Positions 23,501-34,899 of a stretch of 64,000 bases of DNA are shown one piece after another (the stretch's first letter is position 1; each line of letters opens with the position of its first letter). A program made the position numbers and the translations under genes. This DNA comes from Rhynchosporium graminicola (lineage: Eukaryota; Ascomycota; Leotiomycetes; Helotiales; Ploettnerulaceae): assembly GCA_900074885.1 (NCBI GenBank), contig FJUW01000007.1, positions 477,967-541,966 on the forward strand, written 5' to 3'. Below the pieces are notes generated by a model, which was given only the letters and a program-made list of their open reading frames with translations, made no database searches and was not told the DNA's origin.

Positions 23501-26344
23501 CTCCATACCAGACTTACCAGTTATAACATATTCTACGCCCCTCACCATCATGATACCCGGAGTAATACACAGGTATATACGTTGAGTACACTACTCTGCC
23601 GCATCCACCTTCCTAAAAGTTCCTAAATTTCCCTGAGATCCTAGACTTTTCCATGTGGGTATAGAAATGAATCTAGCCTACGAATATCAATAGTGATAGA
23701 GCGCCCAACCGTACTCACCGCCAAGAAATTCTCAATCCCATGAAGCAAATGGCGTAAGACCGACACACAGACGCCACCAATATTTTCACGCAACCCCAAC
23801 GGCTCAGAGAAGAACACCCGTAAATTTTTCTTAGTATCCCCCCTTCCGTCTATCTGACAGGTCTTTCTATCTGAATTTGCCGTTTCTAGAATTTACATAT
23901 GCGGGCTAGCCGTCAAAAATGGCGGCTTTCTTCCATCTGATATTTCCCACTCTTTGTATTTTGAATACTTCAAAAGGTGTTTCTGACAGTAGGTGCTTGG
24001 TTCGGGATTCTTTTCGCAGCGATATAGAGGTAAGCAACTGTTCGTGCTTCTGTTTTACTATGGGGTTTTACGAGCCGTGTTGGTCCAATATTGGGAATCG
24101 ACCGAAAGGTTACAAGGTACTAACGGCACACACACACATATCGCACGTGTACCGCTTATGCTCGCTAAGTAATTAGATTAGAGATATACACTTTAAGGGT
24201 TCAAAAAGTGGTTAATCGTATGACGGAACTACCTACGAAAGAAAATCGAAACTGAACTTTCGACTCGGTCCAATCATTCACGGGTTATCTTATATACAAT
24301 CCAAATATAAAACGAATTCTAGACACTCGCAGCTTTACAGGTGATTATAGCTTACAGGAAGGGAAAACTCGCTTAAAGTCAGGTAGATGAAGTGGCATAG
24401 CTGCCTGATATATGTATAGAGCCGCTTCAGAGTGCGGGTGTACCTTAGTGCCTCATGACCTTTCAGTCAATTCCGAATATTGCTATCATGCGATTCGACT
24501 TCCTCGAAATGACATAGATACCACGCGTCTGGGGTGGATAGTTCATTTCTGTTTTTTGTCCTTTAACGAATTCCGTCCATCAGCGCACTTACTGGAGAGG
24601 TGAGTCTGTTAGCGCTTACTTTATTGTATCGGCAGTGGGCTACGGAGCAAGTTGACATCCAGGATATCCAAGACATCTTTGGTTGTCTCGGTGAGCTTAA
24701 GATTCAGTGATCAGAGCGAATGAGGCCAGAGGCCGTTATACAGGTTATGAGTGTGTGACAAGTCCTTCTCAGCCACATGAAGAAATATTTTGCAGCTTCG
24801 TTAAGTCAAGATTGATAGCTTTCTCCTGGTCGCTGGTTCTTTGGGCTGCTCATGGCTTTATACAATTGACTTCACAGACTGTTGTTCCAATGTCGTAAGT
24901 ACGGAATTACAGTGGCTGGTTTGAAGGATAAATGGCTAGATATATTTCAATATCATAAGTCGATAACAAGGTCACCAAAGCATCTCGGAATATTACCTGA
25001 AAGAATCATTCAAATTCAGCTTGTTTCGATGGCTTTGAGAATTTGGATAGATGATGATTACGAAGTCCTGAATCGCTTCGCCCAAGACGAATTTAGCTCA
25101 CCTGCCTTGTCGCTTCAATATTAGTATTAAATACGAATTTCGAGAGATCCCCATTAAGAAGTATTTGTAAGCAGTACTCTGAGTATACTTAGAGTAACTT
25201 AGAGTACGATTGAGTTGAGCTGAGTACGCTAAATATAGCTCTGAGTTAAGATGAGTATGACCCTGGCAGAAGTGCTATCTCTTCATCGTTCTTCCTCCCA
25301 TCTATACGAACTTTTTTCTTGTCTTCTATCTCTTGCGGCCAACTCAGGCCATCCACAAGTAAACGGGAAATGAATTAGATCCCCTATAGTGGCTACGAGC
25401 GATGTTCTTCACTTTTCCATCACTCTTGAATTTTTGAAGGGGGAGGATTATTTCTCCACGTGGAGGCCAATGCTCGCTGAGCAAACAGTCGAGACGATTA
25501 ATAACAGAATTCGCCTGGGACTTTGTCTTCAACGAGTAATTCGATGAGAGAGTGGTCGACAATCCAAACATCGAAGCGGTTGCGGTATACCTGCCCTTGT
25601 ATGAAGCAGCAGCTTCGCGAGATATATCTGCACTCACTAGATCTACCCGCTTTGGCGGTCCTTGCCGAGCAGCCATTTCTAGCACTAATTTCTTTAAGGC
25701 CTACTTCTCAGGTACTCTTGCTATTGACAAAGAGGGCGAAAAAGTTTCTGAACCAAGCCTTCTCGCCAAGGTGAGGACTTTCACGTCTCTCATGTCCACG
25801 GCAACACCATGAGAGATATTGTTGTACTTCCATCCACATTGTTCTAGAGACTTACGACGCTTCAAAATGACCGAGCTGAATCAATGACTACTTGATCAAT
25901 CTTAAAAACGGCGACCTACAGGTGGCCGGCTCTGCCGAAATGAGGATGGCGGGGAAGCGAAGACTTTCTTTGGCTGTCGATGCTATACAAGTGTGTCAAA
26001 ATAGCGTAGCGGAGTCAAGCCAAGATGTATTGGTTGTGGTTATATAAATGAAGAGAATTGAGCTCAGCCATTGTGTGGAAATGGCAGCGTCCATTACAGC
26101 GTCCACAGCAGTGAACTCGAAATTCGCTTGGGTGGTCATGTTACACAACGAACGGTGGAGCGGACAAAACGCTCTCTGGGGAAGGTGGATGTGATACAAG
26201 GTATTGAGCTGAGCATTTGTCAAAACTCAGTATATTGAACACTGTTATAACTCATTGTGGAGTACCTATTTCTCTGCGTGTAACTGGTGAGAGATGATCT
26301 CCAGCTGAGCCTGGACATAGCAAAGTATGTTCAGGAGCTTGCAG
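20584..26344. other. 5.8-kb gene-poor interval
   Basis: Only short frames on both strands, none with recognisable domains. Composition is normal rather than RIP-like from 20.6 to about 24 kb. 24240-25130 is slightly AT-richer. 25150-25260 carries irregular repeats of GAGTA/TTAGAGTA. An 86-codon frame at 25552-25812 (plus) with an antisense 114-codon frame (25344-25685) is the least random part but cannot be assigned. A long regulatory region, an unrecognised non-coding RNA or lost genes are all possible. Confidence 0.4.
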
Positions 26345-26352
26345 TATAAATA
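26345..26352 (+). promoter_or_regulatory. TATA box of the secreted-protein gene
   Basis: TATAAATA lies 103 bases upstream of the ATG at 26455 in a good promoter position for a filamentous fungus. Confidence 0.5.
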
Positions 26353-26454
26353 ATGAGCCATCCCGCCAGACAATTCTATGGCTATCTCAAATTCGAATCA
26401 TCATACCTTTTACTCTACATCCATCAAGTCAATCCTTGAATCCTCAGAAGCACG

Positions 26455-28586
26455 ATGCGCCTGCAATTCTCGTTGCCACTCCTCGGGCTTGTCCTTACAA
26501 GCATTGTTCTGGCCGCAAGTAGTAGTTGCCAGAAAGACAATTGCCTTCGAGCGTTTGAAGGCAGAAATGGGGGTGACAAGGCGCTCTCATTTTGCAAAAC
26601 ATTCACAAGTGGAGTGAGTACTGCTACTACAAGCTTGCCGGTTTTTATCGCTCAGTGCACTGGAAGTGTTGTGGCGAGGGCAAGTTCGGCTTGTTCTTGC
26701 TTTGTGAAGACATACGTGCCGCAGAGTACTCAATCTATGAGCTCTATAAGCTCGAAGCCAACAACTTCACCCATAACACCTTCGACCTCAAAGTCTTCGA
26801 TGTCCTCGACATCTTCATCGACATCTGCAGTTTCTACGCCTTCACCAACTGCACCATGTTTACCAAGATTCTCACTTAAAGGCGCTTCCGAAACGGCATT
26901 CAACCCTACTTCCACTCCCTTCTCACTCACATTATCTTGCAACAAACTGGACACTCAGAACTATACCGTTTTCAGTAGCGGCGACGGGTCGACAGATCCA
27001 TTTGGAACTCTGGTTCAAGGGACGAATGCTACAGAATCTTCACTTCAAATCCCAGGGTTCTCTCCAGGAAGATACACAATCACAGTCGTAGCGTTTGATA
27101 CTACGGGAAATGCCATCATCCAGTACTTCTCTCTCTTATTTGGGTCTATCACCATGCCAGTCCTTGTTGTGGACGAGTCAAATGCTCCAGTACAGAATGT
27201 CACAGTGACCGCGGACGCTACAATCTACCCAGGTATTAGACAAGTCGGAGTCACCGATGCCTCAGGAATCGTCAAATTTACGAACATATACCAAACGTCA
27301 ATCGGTCTGTTCACTGAGACAGCTGACAACAAAATCGGCGTCAACGGCGTAGCTGGTACATCCAACACCATAACAATCAAGCTCATCCCTTTCAGACCCG
27401 CAAGCGACACAACGAAATTCAACGAGTCAGACGGCATAACAGGCTGGACAGGCGGCGTAACCAAAGACATCCCTCTTTCCAAACGCGACAACGTCCTCGT
27501 CATCGGCACGAACGCTCAGTACAATCTCCAAACCGCTCATGCCGAGCCAAAAGTCTACCCATTCACCAAGTCCGTATACATCAAGTACAAATTCCAGACT
27601 GCCGAAGTACCAGGTGGGTACTTTGGTACGCAATACAATGATTATTTCATCGTCACCATCCGCAGTAATACGGGAAATATGATCTCGGAATCGCACAGTA
27701 TGAATGAACTGGGTCTCGGTGCTTTCGATAGTGCTGGCAATACGAAATTCTTCACTTTGAATATGCCAGTCAACCCCAAGACCGAATGGGTACAATTTGA
27801 CGTCGGCGTTTCGAACGTTGCAGACGCAGCTCTCGACTCACAGATTATAGTCGCCAAGCTTGGCGACTTGACTTGCGATCAGTAAGTTTTGGAAAAGCGA
27901 TTTCTGTACTCCTTTTTGTCCCTCTCCTCTCTTCCTAGTACTTATGTATGCGATCGCTAACTCCACTTGCGTACAGATGCGGCAGCTGTGAGACCTGTCC
28001 AGGCGATCCCATGTGCCAACCAACCTGTGTCTCCCCTCCATTGAAAAGCTGTGCTTTCTACGCCGGCTGCGCAGAGGCCACCCTCCAATGCGGAGCTGGC
28101 GGTTATCCCCTTGCCTACGGTCAGAAGAACTGTCTAGCCTTCCAAGCAGACCTAACAAAATACACGCCCGCCGGCCAAGATTTCATCTGGAACACTATGC
28201 ACTGTCTGCAACTCGCACTAATCAACATCATCAAATGCGATTCCACATGCGACACGGCCGGAAACGCAGCTTTCGACTCGCATCCTAAATGCTACGTCGA
28301 TTCTGGCTTCTGCGATCTCCCGGTCATGGATTGGTATCAAGTTGTCAAGACTGTTGGGACGGATCTGTTGGGCATTAAACCTATTCGACAGATTTTGCAG
28401 ACGGGAGGGACTTGTGCTAGCAAGAAGATCACGGAGATTGATGCGGAGATTGATGGTTATGTTCAGCAGGCGAAAAATGATATGGCTAATGCGGCCGTGT
28501 ATTTGGCGAAAGCGCTGGTGATGAAGGCTCTCAGGAAATTCGTGCAGGACTTGAGTAATGGAGTGTTCCCGATTCCCAGTTTGTAA
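26455..28586 (+). CDS. Large secreted cysteine-containing protein, function unknown
   Basis: Two exons, 26455-27881 and 27977-28586, give 678 residues. A classical signal peptide (about 1-20, LLGLVLTSIVLAASS) is followed by a small Cys domain (CQKDNCLRAF ... CSCF) and a Ser/Thr/Pro-rich linker (about 95-135). A beta-rich central part follows: CFSLT-like sandwich, then VVDESNAPVQNVTVT, resembling a carboxypeptidase-regulatory or Ig-like fold. The second exon has a Cys-rich segment (CGSCETCPGDPMC) and a helical C-terminus. N-glycosylation sequons are frequent. There is no GPI signal, so it is probably released. I do not recognise a catalytic motif. It may be a wall-associated or effector-like protein. 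The intron begins GTAAGT at 27882 and ends ACAG at 27976. Confidence 0.78.
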
Positions 28587-29525
28587 AATGTTATCTCGAG
28601 GTAGAGAAATGCTGATGCGGAGTGTGATTGATTGCTTGCCGTGCTGCTCATTTTGAGAGTCTGAAGCGTACTGTGTTAGTGTTGAAACTAGATATTGCAG
28701 CTTCGACCATGTGGCTTAGTGAATATGCCCGCATTCTCGGTTGCCTAAGCGAGAAAAGGGGGGATAAATAAACACAGTAATACGGAAAGGAGAAATGGAA
28801 TGAAATTTGAGAACTAATGGCAAATCTAATTTTTCACCAGCGAAGCAAATCACTGCTTGGACTACTATTAAGTCAAAGTAGAAGTAAAAAGTTCCGATGC
28901 AATGATATTGACGTTGCGAAAAGGTTCTTGACATGGCCTGAAATTAACTGTCGAAATCGTGTAAGTGACTGATGACGTTATATTAGGTAGGTAGGTAAAA
29001 TAGTATAATAGCAACAGTTTCCTTCCTGTGAGCTCGGGAATAAGTGGTTCCCGACCTTTTTGGAAGTGGACCAGCCATTAAATCTCCAGAATCGCTTCAT
29101 CGGATATGAAACGGCCAGCCTCGATCAACGAATCATCAGAAGACTTTAGACGTGACGCATCGGCCAGGTGATAGTCTCTCCAAAACACTATTTGCGATGA
29201 ACTCCCTTACCTTCTTCTGTGCATATGCAGGTTTATACTGATACCGAGATACTCTCCGTCAAACATCATATTGAAACCATGCGGAGCTAGATCTCAAAAC
29301 AGCCTATGAATCACCCTTGCCTATGGAGGATAGGGGGCGAGTACTCGGTGAGGTATCGATACTAGCCGCCGTCGCTCTGTTGCCTATAGCTGGCCTAGCT
29401 GGGTAAGGGCGTACATCGTCGAAGTTCTCATACAGTACAATGCACAACGGTCTTCCTTGCATCGCCGTAATCTTGAAGCTTCAAACATCAAGAATTACAC
29501 CGACAGGAAACCTTCAGTCCTTGAG
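28587..29525. other. Intergenic, nothing recognised
   Basis: Normal-composition sequence with a short TAGG tandem (near 28985) and no plausible gene. It should contain the 3' UTR of the secreted protein and the promoter of the hydrolase relic. Confidence 0.4.
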
Positions 29526-30900
29526 ATGGTGATACCTGAGTCTCGTCAAAAAGATGGGCCAATCCCGACATATCAGATTGACCTGTCTCTGCCACCTGCG
29601 GAACGCTATGTTCAGCTTGCGACAGATTTTGCACCAGAAATTAAATCAGTGACTTCCTTATTAGACGAAGTTTTACAACTGTTCATACCGTGGCAGTGGG
29701 CACGAGAACTCGTTGAATGGCTCGCCTCCATTTTCCTCTATCGTGTCTACTCTGCCGAGGAGACAAAGGAATTGAGAGGTATTAGCGAGGCTAGTGGTGT
29801 CGATTTGTACTTCCTCGTTGCATTGAATGTGCTTCTAGACTCTTTGCTTGGGTGCACGAGTGGTGGGGTTATGGTACGTCAGTCCTGCTCTCCGAAGTAG
29901 CTGGAGGCTCAAGGCTCATTCGTGGGGTTTTTTCTCATCCTCGAAAAATCAGGAAGTCTCCATACTGATGTGTTTCCAGACTTCAATGGGCCAAAAAGGC
30001 GGAGACGGTAAGCGGATGATGCATTTCAGGACGCTGGATTGGGGAATGGATCCGTTGCGAAGTGTCCTTGTGGTTTTGGAAATTGTAAGATCAGATAGTG
30101 ACAATCCAAAGAGGATCGTCGGAAGATCAATAACATATGCCGGATTTGTCGGGATATTGGCTGGTGTTAGGTATACCAATTCGTTTCACTCTCAGCAAAC
30201 GTTTATGCTGACTCGCAACCCAGGAAAGACTTGTCGGTGACTCTGAATTTCCGGCCAACTTATTCTTGCTCAACCTTCTCATTGCGTAAGCATCAGCTTC
30301 TCGTCCTCTTAGCCTTCCGACCTTCGGTGTGCTCAATCATGCGTTCTATGATTGTGCCTAGCGACGACGCACAACAGACAAATGCCACCTCTCTTGCGGG
30401 CATCTGACCACCTCTCCCAAGCTTCGTTGTCCGCCTTGCTATCTTGTTCTCAGCGACGGCCTTAGAGCTGCAGTAATAGAGCGCGATCTTGACAGTGCCG
30501 AAGTACGAATCGATTCGGAATTTATCATAGTCACCAACAACGACACTATGAGTAAAGATTCTGACACGAAATCTAAAGTTACAAACGAGAAGGAGAAGAG
30601 CACGCTTGGTCTCGATATGGATGATTGGATCCAGGAGAGTTCTGAGAGAATGGATTGTGTGTGGAGAAAATGACGTTCGGTGAAGAAGCGGGAGCAAAAA
30701 AGCTTCTTAATGAAGGTGCTAAGTCAGAGGACTTAGTACATGGTGGGTGGGCGAGCGTTAAGTTTGAGACTCTGAAAGGCTGGTTAAGAGCAGATCCAGT
30801 GAAAAATGAGTGTACTCATTTCTTGTGTGTTATGGATCCACAAAACGGTGAGATAAGATTCATGGAACGTGGGATTGGGACTTCCGATGTCATGGAGTAG
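29526..30900 (+). pseudogene. Acid ceramidase/NAAA-like Ntn hydrolase with two frameshifts
   Basis: The spliced reading 29526-29873, 29980-30170, 30224 onward matches the fungal NAAA/acid ceramidase family, which cleaves amide bonds of N-acylethanolamines or ceramide after self-processing. The conserved LLGCTSGG holds the nucleophile Cys. MMHFRTLDWGMD, RSITYAGFVG, SVTLNFRP and YLVLSDGLRAAVIERD follow in the expected order, with a C-terminus THFLCVMDPQNGEIRF. The frame breaks at about 30400 (GCGGGCATCTGA) and at about 30665 (GAGAAAATGA), each as if one base were missing. Both splice junctions fit. The gene is otherwise well preserved, so a recent loss of function or sequence errors are both possible. 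The in-frame ATG at 29526 is used because no upstream in-frame ATG exists. Confidence 0.75.
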
Positions 30901-32639
30901 GAAAGTCCGAGTACAGTGTATTTCTAATGATAGATGGTTTGATATAGATTTTGCTGACAAGGAGTCGTGGATTAGCATTTTCGAAGCTATCAATTAATAA
31001 TCTGCAACCAACATTGATTTGAAAACATTGAGTACGCCCATGTCTTATTTATGATTGGTACACTTTGCTCCTGCTCTCTTGACGTCTTTCATTTTGTTGC
31101 AGGTCGCAGTGACCAAACTCTCGGGTTACGCTATACGTAGGAAATTGCAGGCATTCTCGGGAGCAAAGAAGCAGATGCGGAAGCCGGTGAGACTGAGCCA
31201 ATCCAGCTTCTATCTGTGACTAGTAGATCTCGTCGGGATCTGTGAGTGGAAGAGAACACGATATGCAAGACATGGCTTCTGCGTTGTCCGCGGCAGATTG
31301 TGCATGTGCATAATATAGGACTTTCGTCTCCAGTTATTACATGACTAGAATCCTGGCTTCAAGAGCTCATGCTTCCATTTGCAGATTCTTGCATCTGGTC
31401 AGCACAGCTTCCTCTTTGGGGTATGTGACTCTATCATTGCCGACTTCGCACATGATTTGTTCTGAGGCTCTCTTGCCTCGCTATTATCATCATAGTAAGT
31501 GCTATTCATCCCAATGCAGTATTCGTGCCATAGATACGTGCCGAGCGACCATTTGGCTTTGTCACCCATCTAATCCGCTCGGCTTTCTCGCGATCTTGGC
31601 CATTGAGAGTAGATCAATATGCGAGCCGACAAACCAAAACACGACCTCGGATGTACAATAAGCCCCGCGGCCGCAATTTGTCCACAGTAAAAGTGCCTTT
31701 GGAGCACCTGAGCACATGTTGGCGTACCGCATGCCACCTGAAGAGGAAATTCGTGCGAGCAAAACGAACTTGGTGGACAGGTCACCGACCTTGCTCGCGA
31801 TTTTGAACCATTAGAATTGGACAGCTCGGAAACAAGATTTGTAGACGTGCAACAAAGATTCTCGATGTTGTTGAGCTTGTATTTGCCGTACTCTAGTCTT
31901 TTTTGGAGAATTAGCTGGTTCATCAGGTGATTGTATATTAGTGTTGAAAGAGCTTACTGGTTGCGCAAGTGAATTCTCAACGAGAATCCCCGATTTTGGG
32001 CCGACTGAATCTGGGGCTAAACGGTGAGAAGGTCGCTGAGGTGTCTGGTCGGTCTGCTTCGCTTATATCACGAGGGACTCCATGCAGCTGAGTGGCAGAG
32101 GTAGGATTCCTTCGTCTCCTTTGTGTTTGGCAGTCTCGCTTTGGGAGTCACAAAATGCTTTCTGTGGTATCTCAAGATCTTCTATACTTAAAAGCCAGGG
32201 GCCTTTTGTTTAAGGCAATTGTAATGTATGCATTAGTGGAAACTACCCCCACACCTGTCATACGAATCAGTCAGGTCGGTCCTCGATTCAGGTCCAAGGA
32301 CTTGGATTACGAGTATCGTCAGTGAGTACTACATCGTAAACTCTTCCAAGAGTGCAATCTCGAGTATGAGAGCCTGCAGAACCCTGGTTACCGTAACTAT
32401 GGGAGTTATGTGTAGCTCTTTTCATGTTCCTAGGTATATCAAATGTCGGAATCGGGGAGCGGGTGGTGAAAAGGCTGTGTTTCCTCGCCTTGAGAGACTT
32501 CCTCTTGCTTTTAAACATTCCGGCTTCTCCTGAGCAAGCGCTACAGTTCAACAGGAAGATGATTCTCAAATATCAGCTTTGACGGCAAAGTTCAAGAGCC
32601 ACGAATATGTTCAACTCGTTAGACTTGAATCTCGAAAAA
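30901..32639. other. Intergenic, probably containing decayed sequence
   Basis: No gene can be supported. Short frames occur on both strands, for example 31570-31923 (minus) and 31341-31661 (plus), without domain features. Confidence 0.35.
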
Positions 32640-34203
32640 TTCCCTATTGCTGGAAAATACTTGAACGGCCTCTAAAGGGTTCAAGGAAAGTAAGCGGTAT
32701 TAGACCTAGAACGTGCTTCAGGCTATATAGAGCCATGCATTCCAGTCCTGTAGCGAGATACAACACAGATCCCACCTCCTGACACACTTTTGTGTGGCAT
32801 CCAAGCTCCAATGGGGACTTTTTATGTCGTCTATACGCCAAAATCAAATACTCTTCTGCTTCAAGAAGGCGCTTGAAACATCGCGCAATTATGATAGTAC
32901 AGCCTATGTTTTCGCCTGCGCCCATGAATACTTTCGACTACTACGTGGGGTTAGCGCAGTTCCACAGCATCTCGCCTATTCTTTATCTTGCGTGTCGCCA
33001 AACGTTACGTATTCGCAACAACTGTTGTCGGGTGGAAAACCGTACATAATTCATATATGACGTCGCCCGCGTCGACACTGCCGTCATTAGATCTGAACTG
33101 TATATCCATGTCGAAGTGCCCCATGTGGCCGCCAAATTTCGTGGCTTTAGTATGCAGTAGTCCAAAATGTTGGCGTTGGACAGAAATATACTCACTTGAA
33201 TGTATAGCTGTAGAGAAAGGGCCAATTATAAATGCTTCCTATGAGACAGCGAATATGAATGATGTCAAATCCGTTATCGTATGTCCACTCGAGCTGAGCG
33301 TCGTCGAATCCGAATTTGAGATTAGTTGGAACCACCGAGAAAGCAATGTCAACACTGCCACAACAGTATTTTCTGGGACCTCTGATTGACTTTGTGTAGC
33401 TACTGATGGCTGAATGGGAGGGATATCCGTTCCCATAACACTAGCAGAAGGTTGCTGATCGGCAAAGTCGATAGCGCTGACCGAGACTTTGATATGACAA
33501 AATCACAATGTGTCAGGATCGGGATCAGGCGCTAAAAGAAAATGGAACCTGATTGGGGACCACTGGGACTTCCAGAGCAGAATAATACGAGCCAAATTTC
33601 AGTTCCAGTGCTTATGTCGAGGATATTTTGGATATTATCGCCAGGAGGTGCCAAGTAGAGCTTGTTATCGAGAATAGGATGCAACATGTCTGCAAAGAGA
33701 TCATTGTTATCACAAGGCATTGCATTGACTCCTCTGACTAGCCTGATGTCAAGCTGCTCATCTGAATATCATCATTTGGTCCCCGAGGAGTGAGTCCGCT
33801 AAAAATGCTATAGATAGACAGACACCAAGAGCATGTGCTTACCATATCGAGATGTTAGCATGTAAGTCCCCAAACCTTTCACAACCAGTTGTTAGATAAT
33901 TTCAGAGGACAAGATCCAGTAGTCTGTGTCGCCAGAGTTATGATAGGTCCTGCCATGCACTTCCCGATATTTACGGATGCTGGACGATAACGAGCTTGTT
34001 GAACTTGCACTGTTGGACTCATGATCAGTCGCTTATATTCATCGTTTCCATGATTTAAGTACCCGCCACCGGATGCGCAACCAAGGTCATATGGACCATC
34101 ATCATTATCATCCTCGTTGTCATGTAGTGACGTTAATGGGTCCCTTATACCCGGTTTTGGAGCTGCCGCTGGTTTCTCTACAGGTGTTACAGCAGGTTGA
34201 CCC
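32640..34203 (-). pseudogene. LaeA-like SAM methyltransferase, degraded
   Basis: Minus-strand translation across several frames recovers the order of a LaeA/UMTA methyltransferase. An acidic N-terminus (near 34110) and KYREVHGRTYHNSGDTDYW (about 33990-33930) come first. Next are DEQLDIR and LDNKLYLAPPGDNIQNILDI (33760-33600), FADQQPSASVMGTDIPPIQP (33460-33405), VPTNLKFGFDDAQLEWTY then FDIIHIRCL (33345-33245), HFDMDIQFRSNDGSV (about 33120-33065) and a C-terminal helix near 32900. The SAM-binding loop reads DISTGTEIW instead of the expected DIGTGTGIW; both changes are G-to-A. Frames change between segments, not all with usable splice sites, and stops occur. Members regulate secondary metabolism or modify small molecules; this copy should be inactive. 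Confidence 0.72.
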
Positions 34204-34899
34204 TATCAGACCTTGGAGCCACAACGTCAGTTGACATCCGTGTAAAGAACCTACTTTCGCTGTTGTGACCTTAAGATCTGATAACTGGGCATCAAACGAA
34301 AACACCGGACGAACTCGCGGTTATGCTACGGACCGGGCAACTCCCCGTTGTTGGAGTGGGTTCAGATTCTAACATCCCTCGATTCGTCTATAGTGCTAGA
34401 GAAAGCGTTGAAGAACCGGGTAGTATCAAGCTCTCTTTGGACGAAGTTAACGTGGGACGATCATTATCATGAAAGTCCAGTGTGTGGGATGGTGAACCTG
34501 GTAAAGACACGAGACGCAGTGAAGCGGAGTTATAAGCAAAAGCAGGCTGTTCGCCGGGCGATGTGAAGAGCTGGTGTTGTCAGTGTGTTTGTTTGTCTAA
34601 GCAGCTATCGAACGGAAGGCGAATATGCCTGTTCAGGATCTTTCTGACGTGGCATCCTCAAAGATTGGTTGACTGTGCAGGGTTCACCAGAGCCAGTGCG
34701 AGCTAAGCGATTATAAGTACCTATCATCTTGGCAGTTATAGTTTGAGCTACTCAAGAGTCTCCCATATCCGTCATTTGAGGGTTGGCTTTCCTCCCGTGT
34801 TGGTTTCCAAAGTTGAAGACACGGCACCTGCTTCAGATGTCCATTTTGAGTATCGTGTACTTTATTTTGCGTCGCTCCTGATCAAAACTTCCCGACAAA
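34204..34899. other. Intergenic upstream of the P450 and the methyltransferase relic
   Basis: It separates the two oppositely directed genes. 34305-34254 (minus) could be a leading exon of the methyltransferase relic. Otherwise there is nothing recognisable. Confidence 0.35.

Noticed and set aside
24412..25124. Three successive short plus-strand frames
   Set aside because: No splice arrangement joined them convincingly and no motif was visible.
25344..25812. Overlapping frames on both strands, one with DNPNIEAVAVYLPL like a Gfo/Idh/MocA oxidoreductase
   Set aside because: The resemblance covers about 15 residues; no Rossmann motif precedes it and the following sequence does not fit the family.
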